NCBI GenBank assembly: GCA_002049495.1
Contig: LLYS01000013.1
Span: 1-61,856 of the forward strand
Length of the DNA: 61,856 nucleotides
Direction of reading: 5' to 3'
DNA from: Epsilonproteobacteria bacterium tcs-49
GTDB taxonomy: Bacteria > Campylobacterota > Campylobacteria > Campylobacterales > Sulfurovaceae
The notes beneath the pieces are model-generated. The model ran no database searches. It was not told the origin of the DNA and worked only from the letters and a program-made list of their open reading frames with translations. Below, one piece after another: positions 17,001 to 23,632 of this stretch. The translations under genes were made by a program, and so were the position numbers. Each line of letters starts with the position of its first letter. The stretch's first letter is position 1.

Positions 17001-17418
17001 CTATCTCAGCGATCATATCCTCAACACTCAGCGATTTATAACCCCGATGCTTTGCAAAAAACTGCATAAGGTTTAAAAACTCCAGTCGTGATAGCTTTCT
17101 TTCATACGCAGCCCTGCCCCGCAGTCTCCATGAGTCTATATATGTTTTTTTATCCTGTTTTATATCACTTGTTATGACGCCATTTCCAATGAGGCATCTG
17201 CGCACATCTTTAGCTCTTTTTCTACGCTTTTTTATTAGATTTCTTTGCGATTTATAGCTTCGCCGCAGTTTCTTAGGCGAATCACCGTCTCCAAACGGGT
17301 TATTACGCATCCACACATTGGTATCTAAAAGACTGTAGTGAAAATCATCTTTTCTTTCCAAAACGGCAAAACCGATCGAAGTCACACCCAAATCCAGAGA
17401 TAATATCTTTTCCTGCAT
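14047..17418 (-). CDS. cas9: CRISPR-associated endonuclease Cas9, type II-C (Nitratifractor-like)
   Basis: RNA-guided DNA endonuclease of 1123 aa. RuvC-I is at the N-terminus (ILSLDLGVTS, D9). The arginine-rich bridge helix spans about 49-75 and KHRGYKSLS (123-131) begins the recognition lobe. RuvC-II has E534 (KIESARELS). The HNH domain has IEHIVPRALGG with H614 and Asn 628 and 637, and RuvC-III has HHAEDA with H756 and D759. All catalytic residues are present, so it should cut both strands. From memory the HNH and flanking segments resemble Nitratifractor salsuginis Cas9 (also about 1130 aa). cas9 heads an operon with cas1 and cas2 only, no csn2 or cas4, which fits subtype II-C. AAGG lies seven bases before the ATG. 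The C-terminal (PAM-interacting) region gives no prediction of the PAM. Confidence 0.97.
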   Translation of the reverse strand: MQEKILSLDLGVTSIGFAVLERKDDFHYSLLDTNVWMRNNPFGDGDSPKKLRRSYKSQRNLIKKRRKRAKDVRRCLIGNGVITSDIKQDKKTYIDSWRLRGRAAYERKLSRLEFLNLMQFFAKHRGYKSLSVEDMIAEIEAKDQMKAECEGGDEPQPPSLEKWQDRLAYMDALKCQNKDKTVGQIIFDMETGNETPTYRNHDDYRYMIKREDVAKEIEQVFAKQEEFGFFPKNTSVNTLKEQIKDIILTQEELQPIEDMINRCALDKTQKCGSLYSYSYDYFKLLRTLNEMNIGKDTKLTIEQRDKLLRHVMERIDRFESVEKLTVKEVRKLLGLEKEIKINKMLDSDPKKKKDKTNVLVKFKFFAALSALDQETLQKIFAHDKAVRILDELSYAVLIHTSPKALMANAREILNSYDMGLSEDKVQTLILSLYKNKPAGNNSGKYSFKTLYRLIPELEKEVIGENIAKQKAGFDEHKEDYSGYDKGIEYLDLKQFEKDEDLISNHSVKSLVSGALRLVKHLSKEHGEFDKIKIESARELSIPDEVQKDIENAQKKKQEEKERIKKAYAQYKENLTDRDVKKIRLWEQQGEMSLYDSGVKIGVAQLLSEKVQIEHIVPRALGGVDADYNKIVDFSNLNSKKGNRLPMDFLSEDKKESYAEVVKALKNEKKINFKKFVNLMAENLDKTFHEVRDSNLMHATSYAEILLGDVLKRYYPFANEAYRSNGVGVEHIQGRATSHLRQLLHVDAKSRYTNFHHAEDAILVGVLSKSYLQKLSKLYRENYGTQYLDGKEVTKQISPFIEGAKLADVIYDLRKRYEQDLETSPFYKDFHGDLRAVKFFVSKKPIDTKAHNETVQGKDYSYRVSWEKLLGNIKSKPKPTTDPTKFAKEFDKEIIGRVKVLQENPKDPVAKAIVQRKQQIVSALNSAAFINTEDEKEQLKKEIDRLWSIPLKDSQDNDIRRIKRVGEEVSINIRGGKAATAKSLHYVKFIYGARKFTISRVDIRNSAKEAKKLQPADTMKVYENDLLEIFKESKKVLHSAEIGIVKGFTESGVRVKLRNPKFPTNEDYQPKEYTKWKGIGSLKGIKKYDIDITGKVQGFYRLGRVLVGDEVKESKVVIYEKLKE

Positions 17419-17465
17419 AGCTAAACCTTATATAGATAATATATATTTTTCATTTTATTAAAACT

Positions 17466-17615
17466 TTGCTTACAGGTTTCAATAGGTCATATTCAACAAA
17501 AAAATATGCTATAGAGTGGCTCTATTTTGCCCGGCGCAATCTCGACACTGCCAAATTACTCTTTCATGCAGACCACTATACTGACACCTCACCCGAAGAA
17601 GTCAAAACACAATAA
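17466..17615 (+). pseudogene. Truncated HEPN-domain protein remnant
   Basis: A plus-strand frame from a possible TTG at 17466 to TAA at 17613 reads KKYAIEWLYFARRNLDTAK, then LLFHADHYTDTSPEEVKTQ and stop. The W-x-x-x-A-R-x-x-L-x-x-A-x-x-LL-x-x-x-x-x-Y pattern is the typical first helix pair of HEPN proteins, which usually continue with a hQaxEKxLKA helix; that part is missing, and the frame ends within about 15 residues. No ATG or ribosome site is present. HEPN proteins are common toxins of MNT-HEPN pairs in defence islands. Too short to function; read as a deletion remnant left beside cas9. Confidence 0.5.
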
Positions 17616-17635
17616 ACCCATAAGTTCTTTTTGGT

Positions 17636-17641
17636 TATAAT
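17636..17641 (+). promoter_or_regulatory. mobB -10 element placing the start at the ATG
   Basis: TATAAT at 17636-17641 is preceded by TTTTTGG and lies only seven bases before the mobB ATG at 17649. The predicted transcript starts at or next to the A of the start codon, so mobB mRNA may be leaderless. No ribosome binding site is seen. Confidence 0.55.
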
Positions 17642-17648
17642 TTTCCCC

Positions 17649-18146
17649 ATGAAAAAGAGATACGCGGTAGCATTTACAGGACCTTCAAACAGTGGGAAAA
17701 CCACGCTTATAGAAAAGATAGCCAAGGAGTTGATCATCTCCAAAGAGGTGGCGATCATCAAAAACGACCCCAAGGACAAGGCGCGCTTTGACGTTGAGGG
17801 CAAGGACAGTTACAAATTCAGCCAAACCGGGGCGGAGACGGTGGTGGTCTCCCCTACCCGCACCACCTACTTCTCCAAGCGCCAAAAGCAGCTTGAGGAG
17901 GTGATGGATATGATCGGCGAGTTTGATATCTTGCTTGTAGAGGGGCTCAAGACGCTGCCGCTGCCGCGCATCGCGATCTTTCGCAACGGGATCGATACCG
18001 ATTATTTTGATTGCAGCGAAGCCATAGCGATCGATGATAGCATTGATATCAACAAATATGAACTCCCGAAAAATATCGATATTCTCAACCTCAACGATAC
18101 CGCCGAAGTGATCGGTTGGATCGAAAAAAACGCAAAGGAAGTGTAA
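17649..18146 (+). CDS. mobB: Molybdopterin-guanine dinucleotide biosynthesis protein B
   Basis: A 165-residue P-loop GTPase that assists MobA in attaching GMP to molybdopterin for Mo/W oxidoreductases such as formate dehydrogenase or nitrate reductase. The Walker A motif is GPSNSGKTTL at residues 11-20 and the family ILLVEGLKTLPLPRI segment follows near residue 97-111. I place the start at the ATG 17649; a TTG at 17631 in frame lies within the promoter. It is followed after three bases by fbp, so the two are co-transcribed, although they are not functionally linked in any known pathway. Confidence 0.93.
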   Translation: MKKRYAVAFTGPSNSGKTTLIEKIAKELIISKEVAIIKNDPKDKARFDVEGKDSYKFSQTGAETVVVSPTRTTYFSKRQKQLEEVMDMIGEFDILLVEGLKTLPLPRIAIFRNGIDTDYFDCSEAIAIDDSIDINKYELPKNIDILNLNDTAEVIGWIEKNAKEV

Positions 18147-18149
18147 CCC

Positions 18150-18998
18150 ATGAACGAGATTTTTGAAGCGGTCAAGACCAGCGCCAGACGCATCCAGCAC
18201 GCGATCATCAGCGAAGACAGCGGATACAGCCAAAACCAAAACCAATCCGGCGAAGACCAGCTCAAACTCGACATCCTCAGCGACCAGATCATCGAAGAGG
18301 AGCTCAGAAAGGTTCCCTCGATCAAAACCATCTCCAGCGAAGAGAAAGAGGGTTACCAGCACTTAAATGACAGTGGCGTCTACACCGTATGCTACGATCC
18401 CCTCGACGGTTCCAGCCTCATCGACGTCAATCTGAGTGTGGGCTCGATCTTTGGTATCTACGAGGGCGAACCCAAAGGGGAAAACATCGTCGCGAGCTGC
18501 TACGTGGTCTACGGCCCCCGCGTCGAAGCGGTCTTTGCCCAAAAAGAAAGCGACGAAGTCCAGATGATCCGCCTGCACGAGGATGCGTTTATCGACGTCA
18601 AAACCATAAACCTTGAACCCAAAGGGGTCATCAACGCCTCGGGCGCTACGCAGCAAAACTGGCCCGCGCACCACAAAGCGATGATCGAGCAGATGTTTGA
18701 AGAGGGGTATATCCTGCGCTACAGCGGCGGCATGGTGCCCGATCTGCACCAGATTTTGCTCAAAGGCGGCGGCTTGTTCAGCTACCCCGCCACCAGCGAC
18801 AAGCCCGAGGGCAAGCTGCGGATGCTGTTTGAAGTGTTCCCCTTTGCGCTGATCTTTGAAAAAGCGGGCGGTCGCGCCGTGGAGGGTACGAAAGATGTAC
18901 TGAGCCTCTCACCCAGGCACCCCCACGATACGACGCCCTGCTTCTTTGGCTCCGATTCCGAGATCGAAAGGGTAGTAGCGACCTATGGAGATCGATAA
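18150..18998 (+). CDS. fbp: Class I fructose-1,6-bisphosphatase
   Basis: Gluconeogenic enzyme removing the 1-phosphate from fructose 1,6-bisphosphate in the cytoplasm; 282 aa, slightly shorter than E. coli Fbp, as in other Campylobacterota. The metal-binding DPLDGSS motif is at residues 83-89 with SSEE at 62-65, and [11 protein letters not shown] and [18 protein letters not shown] form the substrate-site C-terminal half. The ATG is three bases after mobB. Its end overlaps the next small gene by 14 bases. In an autotroph or organic-acid user this step makes hexose from triose, which suits the inferred lifestyle. Confidence 0.96.
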   Translation: MNEIFEAVKTSARRIQHAIISEDSGYSQNQNQSGEDQLKLDILSDQIIEEELRKVPSIKTISSEEKEGYQHLNDSGVYTVCYDPLDGSSLIDVNLSVGSIFGIYEGEPKGENIVASCYVVYGPRVEAVFAQKESDEVQMIRLHEDAFIDVKTINLEPKGVINASGATQQNWPAHHKAMIEQMFEEGYILRYSGGMVPDLHQILLKGGGLFSYPATSDKPEGKLRMLFEVFPFALIFEKAGGRAVEGTKDVLSLSPRHPHDTTPCFFGSDSEIERVVATYGDR

Positions 18999-19173
18999 GT
19001 ACGAGCTGCAGCTGCAAGAATACACCGAAGCGCTGCAAAAGTGCCAGCAGGAGCAAGGCTTGCAAAGCTGCTTTGAGTGCGAACAGGTCCTGGAGTGTCA
19101 AACCCGCATCGACTACGTCAAAGCGGTGTATCAAAGCATGAACAAAGGCGAAGGCGGCGGCTTTGAGTTCTAA
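18985..19173 (+). CDS. Small cysteine-containing conserved protein
   Basis: A 62-residue soluble protein, start overlapping the fbp end by 14 bases, so translationally coupled. It is helical and Gln/Glu-rich, with four cysteines (in KCQQE, SCFECEQ and LECQTRI; spacing C-x8-C-x2-C-x6-C), which could bind a metal. I recognise no named family, though similar small proteins occur next to fbp or metG in relatives as far as I recall (low certainty). Function unknown. Confidence 0.75.
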   Translation: MEIDKYELQLQEYTEALQKCQQEQGLQSCFECEQVLECQTRIDYVKAVYQSMNKGEGGGFEF

Positions 19174-19214
19174 AACATTTTATACTAAAAAATATCAACA
19201 CGAGAGAGGTCATT

Positions 19215-21134
19215 ATGTCTTGTAAAAACACTTATATCACCACCCCCATCTACTACGTCAACGACGTGGCGCACATCGGGCACGCGTACACCACGGTCAT
19301 CGCCGATATGCTCGCGCGCTACTCCCGGCTTGTGGGGCGCAATACGTTTTTTCTCACCGGTACCGACGAACACGGGCAAAAGATTGAACAATCGGCAAAG
19401 CAAAGAGGCCGCGCACCACAGGAGTACGCCGACGAGATCAGTGCGACCTTTAAAAACCTGTGGGATGATTTTGAGATCAGTTACGACAAGTTTATCCGCA
19501 CCACCGATAACGAGCACAAAATCGGCGTGCAAAAAGCCTTTGAAGTGATGATGGAAAACGGCGACGTGTACAAAGATGTCTACAGCGGCAACTACTGCGT
19601 CAGCTGTGAAACCTTCTTTACCGACAAACAGCTGGTCAACGACGAGTTTTGCCCCGACTGCGGCAAAACTACCTCCGTCATCGAAGAGGAGAGCTACTTT
19701 TTCCGCCTCTCAAAGTATGAGGACAAGCTTTTGCAGTACTATAAAGAAAACGAAGACTTCATCCTCCCCCGCTCCAAACGCAACGAAATCATCCGCTTCG
19801 TCGAGGGCGGACTCAACGACCTCTCCGTCACCCGAACCAGCTTTGAGTGGGGCGTCAAGCTGCCAAAAAGCGCCAACGATCCCAAACACGTGATGTATGT
19901 GTGGCTCGATGCGCTGATGAACTACGTCACCGCCCTTGGCTACGGGCAGGATGAGGCAAAAATGGAGTTCTGGCCGGCGAAGGTGCACCTGATCGGCAAG
20001 GATATCCTGCGCTTTCACGCGGTGTACTGGCCGGCATTTTTGATGAGTCTGGGGCTGGAGCTGCCCAAGCACGTAGCCGCGCACGGCTGGTGGACCAGAG
20101 ACGGGCAGAAGATGAGCAAATCCAAAGGCAACGTGGTCGATCCCAAAGAGGTGGCGGACGCTTACGGGATCGAGAATTTTCGCTACTTTATGATGCGTGA
20201 AGTCCCCTTCGGACAAGACGGCGACTTTAGCCAAAAGGCGCTCATCGACCGTATCAACTCCGATCTGGGCAACGATCTGGGCAACCTGCTTAACCGCATC
20301 ATCGGTATGAGCGGCAAATACTTCGAGGGCAACATCAAAGGCGCCGATATCGAAAAATACTACGCCAGCGAGCTGGATGAAGTCAACGACAAACTCGGCT
20401 CCATCGAACCGCTGCTGTACGAGATGCAGATCCACCGCTTTTTAGAGGAGCTGTGGAAGCCGCTGACGGTGGCAAATCAGGCGATTGATCGCTACCAGCC
20501 CTGGACGCTGATGAAAGAGGGCAGAGAGGAAGAGGCGATGGCGCTTGTGGGACTCATCGCCAATATCCTGGCGAAGGTGACGGTGCTGCTGCACCCTTTT
20601 ATGCCCAAAACCACCGACAAGATCGCCGAAGCGCTGCACTTTAGCATCGATACGCCCGCGTATGAGAAGCTGATCAAAAACAAAGGGGTGCTTGAGGATT
20701 TTGTCATCACCAAGATCCCGCCGCTTTTCCCCCGCATCGAAGAGGAGCTGCTCAAAGATGACAAGGGCGCGGAGGAGCAAAAGCAGCAGGAGCAAGAGGA
20801 GGACCTCAATCTCATCACCATCGACCAATTCTTTGAAACCAAGCTCAAAGTGGGCACGGTCGTCGAAGCCAAAGAGGTGGAGGGAAGCTCCAAGCTGCTG
20901 CTGCTGCAAGTCGACATCGGCGAAGCCGCCCCGCGGCAGGTGGTCGCCGGGATCAAAAAGTACTATAGCGCCGCAGACCTGCTTGATTCGCAAGTATGCA
21001 TGGTCGCCAACCTCAAACCCGCCAAACTGATGGGACTCAAAAGCGAAGGGATGCTGCTGGCGGCCAAAGACAAGAAGGGACTTTCTCTCATCCGTCCCGA
21101 ACACCCACGCAAAGCAGGCAGCGATATTGGATGA
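19215..21134 (+). CDS. metG: Methionyl-tRNA synthetase
   Basis: Charges tRNA-Met, including the initiator found at 23295. The protein is 639 aa. The class I signature is HIGH at residues 20-23 and KMSKS at 299-303. A single zinc knuckle uses C128, C131, C146 and C149. The C-terminal 110 residues, beginning near ITIDQFFETKLKVGTVVEA, are the EMAP-II/Trbp111-like tRNA-binding domain that mediates dimerisation. AGAGAGG lies upstream of the ATG. It overlaps the next gene by four bases (ATGA). Confidence 0.98.
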   Translation: MSCKNTYITTPIYYVNDVAHIGHAYTTVIADMLARYSRLVGRNTFFLTGTDEHGQKIEQSAKQRGRAPQEYADEISATFKNLWDDFEISYDKFIRTTDNEHKIGVQKAFEVMMENGDVYKDVYSGNYCVSCETFFTDKQLVNDEFCPDCGKTTSVIEEESYFFRLSKYEDKLLQYYKENEDFILPRSKRNEIIRFVEGGLNDLSVTRTSFEWGVKLPKSANDPKHVMYVWLDALMNYVTALGYGQDEAKMEFWPAKVHLIGKDILRFHAVYWPAFLMSLGLELPKHVAAHGWWTRDGQKMSKSKGNVVDPKEVADAYGIENFRYFMMREVPFGQDGDFSQKALIDRINSDLGNDLGNLLNRIIGMSGKYFEGNIKGADIEKYYASELDEVNDKLGSIEPLLYEMQIHRFLEELWKPLTVANQAIDRYQPWTLMKEGREEEAMALVGLIANILAKVTVLLHPFMPKTTDKIAEALHFSIDTPAYEKLIKNKGVLEDFVITKIPPLFPRIEEELLKDDKGAEEQKQQEQEEDLNLITIDQFFETKLKVGTVVEAKEVEGSSKLLLLQVDIGEAAPRQVVAGIKKYYSAADLLDSQVCMVANLKPAKLMGLKSEGMLLAAKDKKGLSLIRPEHPRKAGSDIG

Positions 21135-22066
21135 GGATAGAGACCCTCAAAGCGCTTACGGGCGCTTCCTTGCTCAACACCCCCGCAATCACCTCCTTTT
21201 ACAACCCCGTATTTGACGCCAACAAGGTCAAACGGGGCGATCTGTTTTTTGCCTACGAGTACGATGATATCCCCAAAGCCGTGGAAAACGGCGCGTACGG
21301 GATCATCGTGGACCGCGTGGTGGAGATACTCGACAGCGAGATCGCGTGGCTGCGGGTAGATGAGCTCAAAACGGCGTCAAAGAAGCTGCTGCGCTACCAC
21401 CTCGAAGAGCACGAGAAGCAGTTTTACTACGTGGATTGTCTGGGGTTTGAACTGCTGGAGCAGATGGTTACCGATAAAAATATCGTCTTTTTGCGCAGCG
21501 GGATCAATGATCTGGCAAAGATCTTTGGCGAGAAGCAGGTCTTCATCTGCTGCGACCGGAGCTTTTTAAACTCCTTTACCAAAGATATCAGCTACATCAC
21601 CCAGCTGCCCCAGGAGTACACCCCCCTGCCTGGCACGCTGTTTGAATCCAGCTTCATCTACGACAACCGCTACTACCAAAAAGTAGCGATCCCGCCCTTT
21701 TTTGTGGACAAGCTGGTTTCACTCATCGATTTTGCCAAGGGCAGCAACATGGCGTATAACGTCGAAAAGCTGCACTACAGCAGCTACTTTTACCCCCAGT
21801 TTTGCGACCGCAACCTGCAAAGCGTGGAGTTTGGCAAGAGTTCGCGCGTGCTGATTTTCAGCGACGAATTTGACGCCATCAAAGACTACTGCGATAAACA
21901 TCTGGGATATCTGAAGGTGCTGTATCTGGAGGATTTTGCAAATCTTGAACAGCTGTATGAGCAGCTGCAGGAGAGTTTTGACTACGCGGTGATCGCCGGG
22001 GTGCGAAGAACCGTACTGGATTCTCCGCCCTTTCTGCGCCCGAGCGCAAGCGCGACGCTGTTTTAG
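21131..22066 (+). CDS. MurF/MurE N-terminal-like protein of unknown function
   Basis: A 311-residue cytoplasmic protein whose ATG overlaps the metG stop (ATGA), so it is coupled to metG. The first ~90 residues contain a DANKVKRGDLFFAYEYDD segment followed by AVENGAYGIIVD, which is the substrate-recognition fold seen at the N-terminus of Mur ligases (nucleotide-sugar binding). The ATP-binding GTNGKT loop and ligase core are absent, so it cannot be a complete Mur ligase. The remainder looks globular and unrelated. A role near the cell wall is only an inference from the fold. It ends convergently with ribBA, the two stop codons sharing two bases. Confidence 0.7.
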   Translation: MRIETLKALTGASLLNTPAITSFYNPVFDANKVKRGDLFFAYEYDDIPKAVENGAYGIIVDRVVEILDSEIAWLRVDELKTASKKLLRYHLEEHEKQFYYVDCLGFELLEQMVTDKNIVFLRSGINDLAKIFGEKQVFICCDRSFLNSFTKDISYITQLPQEYTPLPGTLFESSFIYDNRYYQKVAIPPFFVDKLVSLIDFAKGSNMAYNVEKLHYSSYFYPQFCDRNLQSVEFGKSSRVLIFSDEFDAIKDYCDKHLGYLKVLYLEDFANLEQLYEQLQESFDYAVIAGVRRTVLDSPPFLRPSASATLF

Positions 22067-23091
22067 ATAACCGTCTCTTTCTCTACGGTCAGCCCGAAGC
22101 CGCTGATACCTACAAACCCCGTCCCCGCGTGGGAAGCGAGCAGATTGATCCGGCTGATGCCCAGCGCTTTGAGTATCTGCGCCCCGACCCCGTACTCTTT
22201 CATCTTGTCATCGACGTTGTCGTCACGATCCAAAAAGATCAGCACACCGCCGTTTTCCTGAAGGTACTTGATCGCTTTTGTAAAGTAGTTGTATTTTTCA
22301 TTGTCCAAAAACAGCTCCTTGTCCAAACGCACGTTGTGAAACTTGACGTTGCTCGTCTCGGTCGTTTCACCGAAAACAAGCGCGGTCTGCACTCTGCCGT
22401 CGTGATCTTTAAAGTCCAGGCGCCGTACCTGCGAGTTGCAAAACTCGATGGTTTCGCTAGAGAGTTCTTTGATCAGCGACTCCTTTGCCAAACGGTACTC
22501 AACGATATCGGAAACATAAACGATCTTCATCTCGTGCTCTTTGGCAAAGCCTTCCAGATCGGCTTTGCGCGCCATGGAGCCGTCGGGCTTCATGATTTCG
22601 CAGATCACGGCGGATTTGGTCATCCCCGCCAGGTCGCACAGATCCACCGAGCCTTCGGTGTGGCCCGTTCGCTCCAGTACCCCGCCGTCTTTGGCGATGA
22701 GGGGGAAGATGTGGCCGGGTTTGACCAGATCACCGGGGGTGCTGATCTTGGAAGCGAGCAGCTTGATGGTCATATCGCGCTCCTCAGCGCTGATCCCCGT
22801 CTTGGCTTCGGTGGCGTCTACGGAGATGGTAAACGCCGTCTCGTGGCAGGAGGTGTTGTTGTTGACCATGGGTTCGAGTTCCAGTCTGTTGGCTATCTCT
22901 TTGGAAAGGGACACACAGATAAGCCCCTTGGCGTATGAGGCCATGAAGTTGACCTTTTCGGGGGTAGAGAAGTTGGACGCGTAGACAAGGTCGCCCTCAT
23001 TCTCTCTGTCCTCATCATCCATCATGATGACCATGTTCCCCTTTTTGATCTCTTCGATAGCTTCCTCTACTCGTTGTATTGCATTTGGCAT
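22063..23091 (-). CDS. ribBA: Bifunctional-type RibBA (DHBP synthase with degenerate GTP cyclohydrolase II half)
   Basis: Riboflavin pathway. The N-terminal ~205 residues form 3,4-dihydroxy-2-butanone-4-phosphate synthase, making the four-carbon unit from ribulose 5-phosphate: DDEDRENEGDL (25-35) binds the metal and RTGHTEGSVDL carries the other site residues. The C-terminal ~135 residues align with GTP cyclohydrolase II in outline, but the zinc-cysteine motif (C-x10-CxC, normally in a GECLTGDVFGSLRCDCG-like stretch) is absent, so that half is probably inactive. Similar fusions are known in Helicobacter, with a separate RibA elsewhere. It is divergent from the tRNA genes. Confidence 0.92.
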   Translation of the reverse strand: MPNAIQRVEEAIEEIKKGNMVIMMDDEDRENEGDLVYASNFSTPEKVNFMASYAKGLICVSLSKEIANRLELEPMVNNNTSCHETAFTISVDATEAKTGISAEERDMTIKLLASKISTPGDLVKPGHIFPLIAKDGGVLERTGHTEGSVDLCDLAGMTKSAVICEIMKPDGSMARKADLEGFAKEHEMKIVYVSDIVEYRLAKESLIKELSSETIEFCNSQVRRLDFKDHDGRVQTALVFGETTETSNVKFHNVRLDKELFLDNEKYNYFTKAIKYLQENGGVLIFLDRDDNVDDKMKEYGVGAQILKALGISRINLLASHAGTGFVGISGFGLTVEKETVI

Positions 23092-23137
23092 AAAAACTCC
23101 CAGTAATAAAAATTTTCATAAATTATATCGAAATCCC

Positions 23138-23166
23138 TTGACAACGCAAAAAAAATTCTATATAAT
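23138..23166 (+). promoter_or_regulatory. Strong promoter of the tRNA-Gln/tRNA-fMet unit
   Basis: Consensus TTGACA at 23138-23143, 17-bp spacer, consensus TATAAT at 23161-23166. It is the best -35/-10 pair in the window and lies 20 bases before tRNA-Gln. Confidence 0.85.
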
Positions 23167-23185
23167 TCCACCAACTTAAACGCAA

Positions 23186-23260
23186 TGGGGTGTCGCCAAG
23201 CGGTAAGGCCTCGGTTTTTGGTACCGATATTCGGGGGTTCGAATCCCTCCACCCCATCCA
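23186..23260 (+). tRNA. tRNA-Gln (anticodon TTG)
   Basis: A 75-base cloverleaf including an encoded CCA. The acceptor stem pairs TGGGGTG with CACCCCA; the anticodon stem-loop is TCGGT-TTTTGGT-ACCGA with TTG at positions 34-36; the T arm has GGGGGTTCGAATCCCTC. It is followed 34 bases later by the initiator tRNA and probably co-transcribed from the promoter at 23138. Confidence 0.96.
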
Positions 23261-23294
23261 CACAGTTTAAGTTTTTTCTTCTATTTACACAGAC

Positions 23295-23371
<77 letters not shown>

Positions 23372-23632
23372 AGTTTTCAATCAAGCATACATTTCAAAAA
23401 TCTTAATAGTAATTCATTCAGCATTCCTGGTTTTACCTCATCGACTTTTTGTATCTATCGCCTTTGCGCACTATTTCACACCAAAATATCATATTTTAAG
23501 TCTTTTTTTATATGTACTCGTGCATTGCAAAGAGGTTTCAAAGGTCCTATACAATGTTTCAATCGTTTTTGGATTCTCATGATCTCAATGCGATTATAGT
23601 AAAATGTTGACGTGATGTTTATGTCTTTTCAA

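Noticed and set aside
17511-17525. ATAGAG-TGG-CTCTAT hairpin with TTTT as a terminator
   Set aside because: It lies inside the protein-like HEPN frame and its stem is only six A/T-rich pairs; coding explanation is as good.
20996-21130. A longer version of the MurF-like gene starting inside metG
   Set aside because: The extension is a shadow of the metG coding sequence; the ATG at 21131 overlaps the metG stop in the common ATGA manner.
23372-23632. A short minus-strand frame ending QKVDEVKPGMLNELLLRF near the tRNA, like a transposase tail
   Set aside because: Only about 25 codons before a stop, no inverted repeats and no recognisable family; could be chance.
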